64,000 nucleotides of DNA, from positions 1 through 64,000 of the forward strand of contig CABUPU010000002.1 in NCBI GenBank assembly GCA_902493595.1, written 5' to 3'. Both the position numbers and the translations under genes were made by a program. This document shows positions 34,214 to 44,759 of this stretch, one piece after another; positions within the stretch are counted from its first letter, which is position 1, and each line of letters begins with the position of its first letter. The notes beneath the pieces are model-generated. The model saw only the letters and a list, made by a program, of their open reading frames with translations, did no database searches and was not told where the DNA came from. Origin of the DNA: an uncultured Mycoplasma sp. (lineage in GTDB: Bacteria; Bacillota_I; Bacilli_A; RF39; UBA660).

Positions 34214-35428
34214 ATGAAAAAAATATTAATTACAATAATAACAATTTTTGCTTTCGAAATGAATATTAACGCTGTAACTGGTATAAGTTATACAATAGGT
34301 GGAACTATGAAACATATTTGTTCAAATGATTTATCAATTAAAGGGGAAATTCCATTTATTAATTTAAATAATGCAGAAGTTTATTTTTTAAAACCTGAAT
34401 CAGCATTCAATCTTGATTTAAAAACATACGAATACGATAGTTATGATAATTATAATTTACCTAGTGATTTAAGGGACTATTTTTATGGCTTTTTAGAGTT
34501 TAAAAAAATTCCTAATATTACTCGAAGTGACTATCATGTTCTTACTCAAAGATTAGTATGGGACTATTTATATCCAGAACTTCAGCTACAATTTTGTACA
34601 AGTTTTGGTAAAGAATTTAATTTTTATGATAAAGAATATAATGAGATAAAAAATAAAATTTCTTCAGTTGTAAATGGACCGGATTTTTTTAAAAATGATA
34701 ATTATTTACTAGCAAATAAGGAATATACTTTTGAATTTGAATATTTAAGTAGCTATGATTTAATATCTAAACCAGATAATTTAAATGTTAATATTAACGA
34801 TGATAAATTAAATTTAAGTGGTGAAAATGGTGTATATAAACTTATTTTTAAGAAAAAACCTTTAGAGAGCAAAGGGTATATTTCAGAAAGAATATTATCA
34901 GATGGAAACAATGGATTATTTTCCTTTGCTAATTTTAATGATAAAGAATATGTAATGAATGTAATTATTGAAAGTGTAAATTTAACTGTTATAGTTCTTG
35001 ATGAAAATGGTAGTGCTTTAAATAATGAATGTATAATTTTGAATAATTCACCTTATTGTACAAATGAAAATGGTTTAATTAATATACCTGGACTTGCAAA
35101 AAATAAATATAATATTCTTTATGAAGAAACAGAAGATTATGAAAGTTATAGCGAAAGTATTGAATTAAATCAAGATATGTTTTTGAAAATTAATTTAAAA
35201 GCTAAAAAAAATAATCAGGAAATTATAAATATTAATAATGCCTCAATGGATGATAGCAAAAATGATAGTGATTCAAATGACAATATTACAAATAATGATG
35301 AAAATTATGCAAATGAAGATTATATAATATTCAAGGATACATTGTCCATAAATAAAATTTATGTTTTAACCATTGTTTTATTTCTTTTTATAGGGGTAAT
35401 ATTTTGTTATCAAAAATTAAAAAAATAA
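34214..35428 (+). CDS. thioester-domain-like surface adhesin with a C-terminal membrane anchor
   Basis: 404 residues from ATG 34214 (RBS GAAAGGAAA); an earlier in-frame ATG at 34121 overlaps a terminator. Signal peptide MKKILITIITIFAFEMNINA. The N-terminal domain has Cys in MKHICSND and the box LTQRLVWDYL, resembling the TQxAIW box of thioester domains. A prealbumin-like SpaA domain follows (NLTVIVLDENGSALNNECI ... TNENGLINIPGL), then an Asn/Asp-rich linker and a C-terminal helix with KLKK tail. There is no LPXTG motif, although a sortase gene follows. A thioester link with host surfaces is a guess from domain resemblance. Confidence 0.6.
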   Translation: MKKILITIITIFAFEMNINAVTGISYTIGGTMKHICSNDLSIKGEIPFINLNNAEVYFLKPESAFNLDLKTYEYDSYDNYNLPSDLRDYFYGFLEFKKIPNITRSDYHVLTQRLVWDYLYPELQLQFCTSFGKEFNFYDKEYNEIKNKISSVVNGPDFFKNDNYLLANKEYTFEFEYLSSYDLISKPDNLNVNINDDKLNLSGENGVYKLIFKKKPLESKGYISERILSDGNNGLFSFANFNDKEYVMNVIIESVNLTVIVLDENGSALNNECIILNNSPYCTNENGLINIPGLAKNKYNILYEETEDYESYSESIELNQDMFLKINLKAKKNNQEIININNASMDDSKNDSDSNDNITNNDENYANEDYIIFKDTLSINKIYVLTIVLFLFIGVIFCYQKLKK

Positions 35429-35889
35429 TTTTATTAATCAATATTTTGTTAATTAATACTAAAACTGTTGATATCTTAAATACTTACAATATCCTTTTTG
35501 ATAGCTATCAAGAACATGAGAATATTACTCTTACTATTCCAACGATTAGTTTTTCTAAAACTTTTAATGTTCATTCAACTTTAAAAGATAGTTTAGAACT
35601 TGATAAAAATTCGAGTTTATATCCTAGCGATAATAATACTATAATAATACTTGGGCATTCTGGATATAATTATAATGCATATTTTAATGATTTATTTTAC
35701 TTAAAAAATAATGATAAAATATATTTAAAATATGGTAATATTAATTACACATATAAAATTATTTATATTGAATACATAAAAAAAAATACTAAATATAAAA
35801 TAGAATACAATAAAAATTATTTATATCTTGTTACATGTGATTTATATGATTTTAATAAGCAAATTGTTATAAAAAGCTCAAAAATTTAA
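35404..35889 (+). CDS. sortase, short and divergent
   Basis: 161 residues from TTG 35404 with AGGGGT upstream; overlaps the adhesin gene by 25 bases. The sortase fold is supported by IIILGHSGYN (His85) and YLVTCDLYD (Cys145). The conserved Arg after the Cys appears as Lys152 (FNKQIVIKS). The N-terminal helix is a membrane anchor. Class is uncertain (short, D/E-like). Its substrate is probably the preceding adhesin or a protein elsewhere. Confidence 0.8.
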   Translation: MLSKIKKIILLINILLINTKTVDILNTYNILFDSYQEHENITLTIPTISFSKTFNVHSTLKDSLELDKNSSLYPSDNNTIIILGHSGYNYNAYFNDLFYLKNNDKIYLKYGNINYTYKIIYIEYIKKNTKYKIEYNKNYLYLVTCDLYDFNKQIVIKSSKI

Positions 35890-35907
35890 CTTTTTTTGAG
35901 TTTTTTT
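35877..35907 (+). terminator. terminator after the sortase gene
   Basis: CTCAAAAA pairs with TTTTTGAG around the stop codon, followed by seven T. Confidence 0.75.
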
Positions 35908-35978
35908 CATTTTTTTTTAAAAAAAAGGAGGAAATCGGGGGGGTAGCGGTAATAATATATATATGTAGGGGATAAAAT

Positions 35979-37727
35979 ATGAAGTATATTAATGAAGAAG
36001 AAATTAACACAATTAGACAGAATGCTAATATAGTTGATATTATTGAAAGTTATGGAATTAAACTCGAAAAAAAAGGTAAAGATAATTATGTATGTCTATG
36101 TCCATTTCATGATGATCACAATCCAAATATGATTGTTTCTCAGGCTAAGCAAATCTTTACTTGCTTTGGCGGATGTGGTGCAACTGGTAATGTATTTACA
36201 TTTGTTCAAAAATATGAAAATGTAAGTTTTATTGAAGCAGTTAAAATAGTTGCCGAAAAATCTCATCAAAATTTTAATTATGATATTAAAAGTTCTACGG
36301 CAAATGATAAATTTAGTAAAGAGTATGAAATCATGGATTTATCATTAAAGTTTTTTCAAAATAATTTAGCCTCAGGTGAGGGTATTAAAGCCAAAGAATA
36401 CCTTTTTAAAAGAGGTATTAATGAAACAATTATTAATGAGTTTAAACTTGGCCTTTCAATAAGTAATAATAGTTTAAAAAAATTCTTTGAAAGTAAAAAT
36501 GTCTCTTTAGAACTTGCTTATAAAATTGGCCTTTTAAATAAAAGTGGAACAGAATATTATGATGTGTTTAATGACCGTATAATGATTCCTATATTTAATC
36601 AATCTGGTAAATTATGTGGTTATACAGGAAGATGTTATATAAAAGATGAAGAAAATAAATATGTTAATTCAAAAGAAAATGAAATTTATAAGAAAAGTGA
36701 AGTATTATTTAACTATTTTAATGCTAAAAATGAAATCAATAAGTTAAAGGAAATTGTTATTGTCGAAGGTAACATGGATGCAATAACTATGAGTACTTAT
36801 GGTATTAAAAATGTATGTGCTTTGATGGGAGTTGTGCTTACAAGTTATCAAATAAACTTTTTAAAAAAACAAAGACTTAAATTAATATTGATGCTTGATA
36901 ATGATAATGCTGGTAGAACAGCTACTTTAAAAGTCGGAGACAATTTATATAATGCTGGTATTGATGTAAGAGTAGTAAGACTTTCTGGAGCTAAAGATCC
37001 CGATGAATATGTAAGAAAAAATGGAATTGAGGCTTTAAAAGAAAATATTAGTAATGCAAGAAAATTTATTGATTTTAAAATTGAGGCATTAAAATCAGAC
37101 TATGATTTAACTTCAGTTGAGGATATACAAAAATACATACTTCAGGTACTAGAAATAGTAAAAGGACTTAGTGATTTAGAAAAAAATATAATTATTAATA
37201 AATTAAGTGAAGAGTATCGTGTTGATGTTAATATTTTAAAAAAGAATGTTACTTTTGAAAATAAAAAACCTCTTGTAAAAGAATTACCACAGAAAAAAAA
37301 GAAGAGTGGATATGATTTAGCTGTTTCAAATATTATTTATGGAATGCTTCAGAATAAAGAGTATTATGTTATTTTTACAAATCGGTTAGGTTATTTAAAA
37401 AATAGAGTTGAAAGAATGACTGTAGCTTATATAAAAGAATATATTGATAAGTTTGGTAACATTGATATTGCAGGTTTTCTAGATTATGTGGTAAAATATG
37501 AAGATGTTTATACATTTGTAAGTGATGTTTTATCTAATAATGATAAAGAGATAACGGAAAAATGGTTTCTCGAAGCACTTGATAGAGCAAATAATGAAAT
37601 AGATAAGATGGATTTAAAACAAAAAAAATATAATGCCCAAAATGAGCTAGATGCAAATATGAAAATAAATGATGCCCAAAAGTGGCTTGAAAAAAAAAGA
37701 AAAATTGAGTATGAGGAAAGGATGTAG
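35979..37727 (+). CDS. dnaG: DNA primase
   Basis: 582 residues. CHC2 zinc finger (Cys41, His44, Cys62, Cys66 region [10 protein letters not shown] ... [11 protein letters not shown]), TOPRIM core with [13 protein letters not shown] and [10 protein letters not shown]-terminal part binds the replicative helicase. Forms the conserved dnaG-rpoD-trmK block with the next genes. RBS AGGGGAT; a G7 run at 35937-35943 in the leader is unusual for this AT-rich sequence. Confidence 0.96.
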   Translation: MKYINEEEINTIRQNANIVDIIESYGIKLEKKGKDNYVCLCPFHDDHNPNMIVSQAKQIFTCFGGCGATGNVFTFVQKYENVSFIEAVKIVAEKSHQNFNYDIKSSTANDKFSKEYEIMDLSLKFFQNNLASGEGIKAKEYLFKRGINETIINEFKLGLSISNNSLKKFFESKNVSLELAYKIGLLNKSGTEYYDVFNDRIMIPIFNQSGKLCGYTGRCYIKDEENKYVNSKENEIYKKSEVLFNYFNAKNEINKLKEIVIVEGNMDAITMSTYGIKNVCALMGVVLTSYQINFLKKQRLKLILMLDNDNAGRTATLKVGDNLYNAGIDVRVVRLSGAKDPDEYVRKNGIEALKENISNARKFIDFKIEALKSDYDLTSVEDIQKYILQVLEIVKGLSDLEKNIIINKLSEEYRVDVNILKKNVTFENKKPLVKELPQKKKKSGYDLAVSNIIYGMLQNKEYYVIFTNRLGYLKNRVERMTVAYIKEYIDKFGNIDIAGFLDYVVKYEDVYTFVSDVLSNNDKEITEKWFLEALDRANNEIDKMDLKQKKYNAQNELDANMKINDAQKWLEKKRKIEYEERM

Positions 37728-37732
37728 TAAAT

Positions 37733-38845
37733 ATGAAAGAAATTAAAACATTTAAAGAAAGAGAAGAAGAATTAATTAAAGAGGGGGAAGCCAAAGGTTA
37801 CATTACTTATGAATTGCTTGCAGAAAAGTTAAAAGGGCTAGAAATTGATAATGATTTATTAGATGAACTTTATAACAAATTGCTTGAACATAATATTACA
37901 GTTATATCAGGTGATGATGTATCCTCAAATGGAGGAAATGCCCAAAGAGTACTCGAGGAAGCAAAAGAAGAAGAAAATCTTATTTTAAATGATGAAGAAA
38001 TTACAAAGGATGTTAATATTAATGATCCTGTTAGAATGTATTTAAAAGAAATAGGTAGAATTCCACTTCTTACTCCTGAGGAAGAACTTGCGTTGTCTGA
38101 TAGAATTAATAATAATGATGAAGATGCTAAAAGAATTCTTGCTGAAAGTAATCTTCGTCTTGTTGTATCAATTGCTAAAAGATATGTTGGAAGAGGTCTT
38201 CTTTTCCTTGACCTTATCCAAGAGGGAAATATTGGCTTAATGAAAGCTGTAGATAAATTTGACTCAAATAGGGGTTATAAATTTTCTACTTATGCCACAT
38301 GGTGGATTAGACAAGCAATAACAAGAGCACTTGCCGATCAAGCTAGAACAATTCGTGTACCAGTACATATGGTTGAAACAATTAATAAAATGGTAAGGGT
38401 ACAAAGACAACTTACACTTGAACTTAATAGGGAACCTTTAGAAGAGGAAATTGCAAAAAAAATGAATGTCAGTGTTGATAAAGTTCGTGAAGTTATTAAA
38501 ATCAGTCAAGATCCAGTTTCACTTGAAACACCAATTGGTGAAGAAGATGATTCACATTTAGGAGATTTTATTAAAGATGAAAGTTCACTTTCTCCAGAAG
38601 AATATACTGAAAATGAGATTTTAAAAGAGGAAATTGATGATGTACTTCAAAGTCTTCAGCCTAGAGAACAAGAAGTATTACGTCTACGTTTTGGTCTTAA
38701 AGATGGTACTTGTCATACCCTTGAGGAAGTTGGAAAGAAATTTAATGTAACAAGAGAAAGAATTCGTCAAATTGAGGCAAAAGCTCTTCGTAAACTTCGT
38801 CATCCTTCAAGAGCTAAAAAATTAAAAGATTTTATGGAGGAGTAA
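37733..38845 (+). CDS. rpoD: RNA polymerase primary sigma factor RpoD (SigA)
   Basis: 370 residues. Region 1.2 ([17 protein letters not shown]), region 2 ([33 protein letters not shown]), region 3 and region 4 ([26 protein letters not shown]) are all present. The factor recognises promoters of the TTGACA/TATAAT type seen in this window. Directly after dnaG (5 bases), overlaps trmK by 1 base. Confidence 0.97.
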   Translation: MKEIKTFKEREEELIKEGEAKGYITYELLAEKLKGLEIDNDLLDELYNKLLEHNITVISGDDVSSNGGNAQRVLEEAKEEENLILNDEEITKDVNINDPVRMYLKEIGRIPLLTPEEELALSDRINNNDEDAKRILAESNLRLVVSIAKRYVGRGLLFLDLIQEGNIGLMKAVDKFDSNRGYKFSTYATWWIRQAITRALADQARTIRVPVHMVETINKMVRVQRQLTLELNREPLEEEIAKKMNVSVDKVREVIKISQDPVSLETPIGEEDDSHLGDFIKDESSLSPEEYTENEILKEEIDDVLQSLQPREQEVLRLRFGLKDGTCHTLEEVGKKFNVTRERIRQIEAKALRKLRHPSRAKKLKDFMEE

Positions 38846-39453
38846 TGAAAAGTCTTCGCCTCGAGGCTGTTGCATCTTTCGTAAAAAAAGATTCTATAGT
38901 ACTTGATGTTGGAACAGATCATGCTTATTTACCAATAATTCTATCTAAACAAGGTAAATGTAAAAAGATTATTGCTAGTGATATTTCAGAAAATGCTTTA
39001 TCATATGGAAAAGCTAATTTAAAAAAATATAATATAAATAATGTAACGATAGTATTATCTAATGGATTAAAAAATATTACCAATAAATATGATACTCTTA
39101 CTATATGTGGTATGGGAACATATACAATAATTGATATTTTAAAAAGTGGATATTTACCAGAAAATATTATAATAAGTTCCAATAATGATTTATATACTTT
39201 AAGGTGTTATTTAAATAGCATTAATTATAAAATTGTAAAAGAAATTATTATATTTGAAAACTCTAAGTATTACGATATTATTTCATATGAAAAAGGTTTT
39301 GAAAAGTTATCATATTTTCAAAAAATGTATGGTAAAAGTAACGATAAGAAATACTTGAAAAGTTTACTTCATAAAGAAATTCATATTTTTAAAAAGACTA
39401 AAAAATTGGGAATACTAAAAAATATTATATATTTATTTTTTAAAACTATTTAA
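38845..39453 (+). CDS. trmK: tRNA (adenine-22-N1)-methyltransferase TrmK
   Basis: 202 residues. SAM-binding motif LDVGTDHAYLPI, then ASDISENALSYGKAN and the CGMGTYTI loop typical of the family. Methylates A22 in the D-loop. The rpoD-trmK neighbourhood is conserved in Firmicutes. The C-terminal helical domain is somewhat short. Confidence 0.92.
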   Translation: MKSLRLEAVASFVKKDSIVLDVGTDHAYLPIILSKQGKCKKIIASDISENALSYGKANLKKYNINNVTIVLSNGLKNITNKYDTLTICGMGTYTIIDILKSGYLPENIIISSNNDLYTLRCYLNSINYKIVKEIIIFENSKYYDIISYEKGFEKLSYFQKMYGKSNDKKYLKSLLHKEIHIFKKTKKLGILKNIIYLFFKTI

Positions 39454-39709
39454 AAAATGTTGGGTTATTAATAAGACTACTTTTTATAGTAGTTTTTATT
39501 ATGGAGGAATTTACTTCTTTAGGAGTTTCTTTTACTTTAGAACCTCGGTTTAAAGCATTTAATATTTTTGGCAAATTTTTTGCACTACCTATCATTGGTT
39601 TTACACTTTCATAAAGGGGAATTACTTCTTTAGCAATATTGATTGTTTTAGAAAGCCCAGATAAAACTTTAGCAAGAGTTATTCCTGAAGATACCATACT
39701 TGAAAACAT
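39446..39709 (-). CDS. YqfQ/VrrA-like small protein
   Basis: 87 residues. The segment from VLSGLSKTINIAK through YESVKPMIG to KNLPKILNALNRG resembles the YqfQ (VrrA) family, which in Bacillus is encoded close to the rpoD region. Function unknown. The gene converges on trmK with an 8-base overlap. No signal peptide. Confidence 0.6.
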   Translation of the reverse strand: MFSSMVSSGITLAKVLSGLSKTINIAKEVIPLYESVKPMIGSAKNLPKILNALNRGSKVKETPKEVNSSIIKTTIKSSLINNPTFFK

Positions 39710-39806
39710 ACAATCACCTAATAAATTATATGATAAAAAATAATATAATGTACTAGAATATATAAAAAAATTATGTTATAATTTTTTTATAGTAGGGAGA
39801 TTAGTA

Positions 39807-41375
39807 ATGGAAGAAGCAAAGAAAAAAAATAATATTTTAATAGATTTTATTACTTCATTTATATATATACCAGTTTATTCACTACTTGGAATTAAATTTA
39901 TTTTATGGGATATGTGGATAATGCTTTTTAATTATTTTGCTTGGCAACTTGAAAAAACAGTTAATGGTAAAGCTGATAAAGTTGAAACAAAGGAAGAACA
40001 GGAACTTTTATATCAAAAAACTAAGGGTAAAAAGAAGAAAAAAACAAGAGTATATAATTATAGTAAAAGAACTTTAGCTAGATATGAAAAAATGAAAATT
40101 GAGCTTGCTAATGATTTAAGAACAAGTGGTGCCACAAGAAGTAAAAATCCCAATGTATATCAATTTACAGTTAGAAATGTTGCTGGCGATGGGCAAATTT
40201 TTACAGGTACAATGTCAGGTCTTTCAAAACTAGATATTAATGCATTTTTGGTTAATAAAGGTTATGAAGTATATGATATAAAAACTAGTAAACTAATCAA
40301 TTTTTTAAATGCTGATTCCTCATTTTTATCAAGAGAAATGTCTAAAAAAGATCTTATTTTTTTCTTGACTCAACTTTCAACTTATTTAAAAGCTGGTATT
40401 ACTTTAAATGAAGGTATGAAAATACTAACAACACAAATGAAAAAAAATAAAAATAGGCAAAGAGTTTTTGAATCAATATGTTATGAACTTCAGCTTGGAG
40501 AAACATTTTCTAATGCTCTTCAGAAACAAGGAACACTATTTCCAGCACTTCTTATAAACATGATAAAAGCAGCTGAAGCAACTGGAACATTACAAGAAAC
40601 TTTAGAGGATATGGCTAATTACTATACTGAATTAAATAATTCGCATAAAGAAATGGTTAGTGCATTAACATATCCGGTAATAATTATGATCTTTGCTATA
40701 GCAGTAGTAACATTCATTGTTGTGTATGTTGTTCCACAATTTTCAATAATCTATGATTCTATGGGCTTAACCATAAGTGGAATGACACTATTTTTAATTA
40801 ATTTAAGCACTTTTTTAACAAATAATTTAGCTTTAATAATAATGCTTATATTAGGGTTAATTTTAGTAAATGTTATAATGTATAAAAAGGTAAAAATGTA
40901 CCGCGTATTTATTCAAGAAATTACAATGAAATTACCTGTAATTAAAAATATTATTATATATAATGAAATAGCTACTTTTGCTAAAACATTTGCTTCACTT
41001 TTAAGAAATAATGTATTTATTACAGAAAGTATGGGAATTTTAAGTAAAATTACTAATAATGAAATCTATAAGGCAATTATGTATAAAACCATTGATAATA
41101 TTGTTATGGGTGAAAAGATTTCTGATGCGTTTAAGGATCACTGGGCAGTACCTGATGTTGCTTATTATATGATAGTTACTGGTGAATCAACAGGACAACT
41201 TGCAGATATGATGCAAAAGGTTAGTGATTATTATCAAGTTATGCATAAAAATACAGTTAATGCCTTAAAAAGTTTAATTGAACCAGTAATGATTGTCTTT
41301 CTAGCTGTTATTGTTGGTGGAATTCTTCTTGCAGTAATTGTACCTATGTTTAGTGCATATAATCAAATTTTATAA
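39807..41375 (+). CDS. pilC: type IV pilus/secretion platform protein PilC (GspF family)
   Basis: 522 residues, over 100 longer than usual. The C-terminal 350 residues hold the two GspF repeats (FLTQLSTYLKAGITLNEGM ... ATGTLQETLEDMANYY and FAKTFASLLRNNVFITESM ... TGESTGQLADMM) and three membrane helices. The first 150 residues are extra: an amphipathic/membrane segment near 12-45, then a Lys-rich linker (TKGKKKKKTR) and a small domain (QFTVRNVAGDGQIF). PilC anchors pilus assembly in the membrane. A TATAAT precedes the gene; RBS TAGGGAG. pilD follows after 10 bases; the motor ATPase is not in the window. Confidence 0.9.
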   Translation: MEEAKKKNNILIDFITSFIYIPVYSLLGIKFILWDMWIMLFNYFAWQLEKTVNGKADKVETKEEQELLYQKTKGKKKKKTRVYNYSKRTLARYEKMKIELANDLRTSGATRSKNPNVYQFTVRNVAGDGQIFTGTMSGLSKLDINAFLVNKGYEVYDIKTSKLINFLNADSSFLSREMSKKDLIFFLTQLSTYLKAGITLNEGMKILTTQMKKNKNRQRVFESICYELQLGETFSNALQKQGTLFPALLINMIKAAEATGTLQETLEDMANYYTELNNSHKEMVSALTYPVIIMIFAIAVVTFIVVYVVPQFSIIYDSMGLTISGMTLFLINLSTFLTNNLALIIMLILGLILVNVIMYKKVKMYRVFIQEITMKLPVIKNIIIYNEIATFAKTFASLLRNNVFITESMGILSKITNNEIYKAIMYKTIDNIVMGEKISDAFKDHWAVPDVAYYMIVTGESTGQLADMMQKVSDYYQVMHKNTVNALKSLIEPVMIVFLAVIVGGILLAVIVPMFSAYNQIL

Positions 41376-41385
41376 GGGGGAAATA

Positions 41386-42132
41386 ATGGTAGTATTATTA
41401 TTTATAATTGGTGCATGTTTAGGATCTTTTTTCCTTGTTGTGGGTAAAAGGCTTCCTATAAACGAAGACATAATTTTTTCAAGAAGTAGATGCGATAAGT
41501 GTAAGAAAAATCTTAAATGGTATGATTTAATACCGATTTTTTCTTATGTTTTCTTAAAAGGTAAGTGTAGATATTGCCACGAAAAAATAAGCCCCATTAA
41601 TTTAATTATAGAATTAAGTATGGGATTACTATTTGCTCTTGGATATCATTTTATTCCAATTGGCTATAATTTTTATACTTATTTAGTATTATCCAGTTTA
41701 ATGATGATTATATTTATTTCAGATTTTTCTTATTACATTATTCTTGATTCACCTCTTATTATTTCTAGTGTTTTATTATTTATTTTAAAATTTATATATT
41801 TTGGATATAAAGAGGCATTTTTTAGCTTAATAAGTGGCATATTTTTATTTTTGGTAATGTATTTAATTAAATTAATTGGTGATAAGATTTTTAAAAGAGA
41901 GAGCCTTGGTGGTGGAGATATTAAACTTTCCTTTGTTATAGGCTATGCTTTGGGTTTTAGATTATCTTTAATAGCATTAATATTATCATCATTTTTGGCA
42001 CTTCCTTATTCTGTTGCTTCATTAAAGTTACAAAAAAATAATGAAGTACCTTTTGGACCATTCCTAGTATCTTCATTATTCATTGTTTTTCTTTTTCAAG
42101 ATAAATTTATTAATATTTTAGAGTTACTTTAA
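41386..42132 (+). CDS. pilD: prepilin peptidase (PilD/ComC type)
   Basis: 248 residues from ATG 41386 (RBS AAGGGGG). The cytoplasmic zinc-like loop has four Cys (CDKCKKNLKWYDLIPI ... CRYCHEKISP). Catalytic Asp residues lie in ISDFSYYIILDSP and LGGGDIKLSF. Eight membrane helices. It cleaves and may methylate prepilins such as the one at 25247. Confidence 0.94.
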   Translation: MVVLLFIIGACLGSFFLVVGKRLPINEDIIFSRSRCDKCKKNLKWYDLIPIFSYVFLKGKCRYCHEKISPINLIIELSMGLLFALGYHFIPIGYNFYTYLVLSSLMMIIFISDFSYYIILDSPLIISSVLLFILKFIYFGYKEAFFSLISGIFLFLVMYLIKLIGDKIFKRESLGGGDIKLSFVIGYALGFRLSLIALILSSFLALPYSVASLKLQKNNEVPFGPFLVSSLFIVFLFQDKFINILELL

Positions 42133-42224
42133 CTAGCTAAATATGCAAGAAGACCCGCAACTACAGAACCAACCATTAATATTAATAATGACCAAGCTAT
42201 AAATTTTTTATCTTTCTTTTTCAT
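42129..42224 (-). CDS. 31-residue membrane protein
   Basis: Starts MKKKDKKFIAWSLLIL and ends AYLAS, a single membrane helix with a Lys-rich N-terminus. A good RBS (GGAAAGGA on the minus strand) precedes ATG 42224. The pattern resembles small Firmicutes proteins such as Prli42 or DUF4044. Its stop overlaps the pilD stop. Confidence 0.6.
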   Translation of the reverse strand: MKKKDKKFIAWSLLILMVGSVVAGLLAYLAS

Positions 42225-42388
42225 TTTATTTCCTTTCCAATAAATCCCATCTTTATATGCTCTTTCAAGCAATTTAATAATATCATATATTTTTATATTT
42301 GTAAATTACCCTTTTATTTTTATATATAGTAAGTTAAGTATTCAAATAATCAAGAATAAATGTTATTATAATATCGTTGGAGAATTAT

Positions 42389-42892
42389 ATGGATAAAAAT
42401 AGTATTATAGATAAAGAAAGTTTTGAAGTTTGGGTGCACGCTGAGGATCATCCAAAAGTATTTGTTTGTGACAAATTAATAGCACCTGTAGTAGCGCAGT
42501 TAAATAAAAAAGGTTATAAAACCATAGCAAGTTGCAGTGGACATTATAAAATAGAGTTTTATGAGTATTTTGATGAACCAATAGATAATTTAAAAAATTT
42601 TGAGAGAAATAAAAGAGTTATTATTAAAAAAATAAATAATGATACTTTTGATTATTGGAAAGAAGTTGATAGTACTTCTATTTATATATTATTTGCTAAC
42701 AAATATGATTTTCATTGTATCCCATCTGATTTTGTTTTAGAAAACGATGAAAGAACTTACATTGGCTGTAATATAAGTTTCTATGATGAAAATGGTAGTC
42801 ATCGAAAAATGAAAGATGTTATGAATGAAATTGAGGATAAATGTAATTCATTATATGAGTGGGTTAACACTCTTCCTAATATAAATAATTAA
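42389..42892 (+). CDS. unknown cytoplasmic protein with CSGH motif
   Basis: 167 residues from ATG 42389 (GTTGGAG upstream). The N-terminal half includes VVAQLNKKGYKTIASCSGHYK, a conserved-looking strand-turn with Cys and His that recalls, weakly, the SCSG loop of TYW3-type proteins. The rest has no motif I recognise. No signal or membrane segments. Monocistronic with its own terminator. Confidence 0.6.
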   Translation: MDKNSIIDKESFEVWVHAEDHPKVFVCDKLIAPVVAQLNKKGYKTIASCSGHYKIEFYEYFDEPIDNLKNFERNKRVIIKKINNDTFDYWKEVDSTSIYILFANKYDFHCIPSDFVLENDERTYIGCNISFYDENGSHRKMKDVMNEIEDKCNSLYEWVNTLPNINN

Positions 42893-42896
42893 TTAG

Positions 42897-42920
42897 TGAT
42901 AGTTTAAAACTATCTTTTTT
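42897..42920 (+). terminator. terminator
   Basis: GATAGTTT pairs with AAACTATC, followed by eight T. Confidence 0.8.
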
Positions 42921-42961
42921 TTAAATAGTGTGCTAATATATTTATTACTTTTGGAGGTTCT

Positions 42962-44655
42962 ATGAATAGTGATTTAAAAATTATAAAGAAAAAATATGGT
43001 GAAAATTTTAGTAAATTATGTAGAGAATTATTTCCAAGTATTTTAGAAAATGAAGGTGAGTTAGTTTCAATTATTACTTCCTTATTCAAAGAAAGCCATT
43101 TTCTTTATGATGATTTAATAACATATGATAGAGTTAAAAGCTTTCAAAGATTTGTAATGAATAAGTATGATAAAAAATCAAATAGTATAATTAATACAGG
43201 AAAATCACCTTATGAACTATTTAAAGAGCAAGGCTATACCTTAAGAGAATGCCATACTAATGAAGAAATATTATCATATAAAAAGTATTATGCAAAAGGC
43301 GAAGAACTTTGTACATTTAATGGTGATAGGCTTAAAACTAATAGAGTATTTTTTGCGGTTAAAGATAATGCTTTAGAAATTAAAAGAAAAAGTGAACCAC
43401 AAAGGGAAGATGAATATGGTACAAGTGTACTTTCACTTCAGTTTACAATTGACACAAATTATTTATCTATTAAAAATAGATATAATCATACAGTTAATAA
43501 TCCAGATGCAACATATCAAAATAATTTAGAAAATATAGCTGAGGGTTTAACATATTCATTTGAAAAATGTTTAGGTATTAAACAAAGTAATGCATATAGT
43601 GATTTTGAAATGCCTAATTATGTAAAAACAGATGATGGTAAATACTATAGGTATAATTTTGAATGTAATAATATCTATTATTGTGCAGATAATATTATCA
43701 TAGATTTTTTTAATGAGGTGTCATTTCCTAAAGAAGAATTTATTGTATTTGATGGATTTGTTCTTGATTTAGTAAATAAAAAATTAGAAAATTATGATAT
43801 AAATTGCTATGAAGCTGCTGAGACAGTTTTTAGTAATATTAAATCTATTAAAATAGAAAAGAATGGTGATACAAAAGGTATATATATTATTTGTGAAGAT
43901 GATATAAGAGTATATTTTCAGTTAAATAAATATAATCAAATAATTAGTGTTGTTATGGACGGTGTAGAAATAATTTCTTCGTGTTTTTTAGAAAATAGTT
44001 CGAGTATTAAAAGTTTTTCCTCAAAAGACACAATTAAAATTGATGATTATTTTTTAACAAAATGTGAAAACTTAGAATATATTTATTTGCCGAAATGTGA
44101 AATTATTGGTAATAGTTTTGCTTTTAATGCGAAAAGATTAAAAAGTATAAATTTACCTAATGTTAAAAAAGTCGGGAATGAATTTTTAACATATAATAAA
44201 CTTATTGAACAACTTTATATGCCCAACTTAGAAACTATTGGAAATTATTATTTAAGGGATAATTCTAGCTTAAAAGAAATTAGTTTGCAAAATCCTAAAA
44301 AATAGGATTTTACTTTTTAGAAGCTAATAATATTATTGAAAAAAACTATTTGCCAAATCTTATTAAAGCGGGAAGTAGTTTTTTAAGGGAAAATACTTGT
44401 TTAAGAGAGCTTTATGTGCCAATGCTTAAGGATATTGATAATAATTTTCTTGAAAATAATCAAGATTTAGAATATTTAAGTTTTCCAGAAGTTGAAACAA
44501 TTGGAAATAATGTTTTAAGTAAAAATACCAAGTTAAAAAGTTTTTATATACCAAGAATTCAATTTATTGGAATTAATTTCTTAAAAAATAATCAAGAATT
44601 ATTGGATAGTTCATGTATATATAGGCAAAGTATGCATAATTTATTACGAAGTTAA
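42962..44655 (+). pseudogene. leucine-rich-repeat protein split by a frameshift in an A6 tract
   Basis: The first frame (42962-44305, 447 aa) has an N-terminal unknown domain and begins BspA-type LRRs (LEYIYLPKCEIIGNSF, LKSINLPNVKKVGNEF). It ends at a TAG right after CCTAAAAAATAG. Inserting one A in the A6 tract restores the frame: IGFYFLEANNIIEKNYLP, continuing in the second frame (to 44655) with further repeats (LRELYVPMLKDIDNNF). So this is one about 564-residue gene broken by one base, by slippage, or by sequencing error. No signal peptide. RBS GGAGG before ATG 42962. Confidence 0.75.
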
Positions 44656-44759
44656 AGGTGGAAGATAAATTAATAAAAAACATAATGGTTATTCATTGAC
44701 TAAATGCAAAAAATATTATATTATTTTAATAGATAGAAAATAGAAAAAGGGTGAAAAAT

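Noticed and set aside
37534..37794. Minus-strand 86-codon ORF across the dnaG-rpoD junction
   Set aside because: It is the complement of two certain genes and has no RBS.
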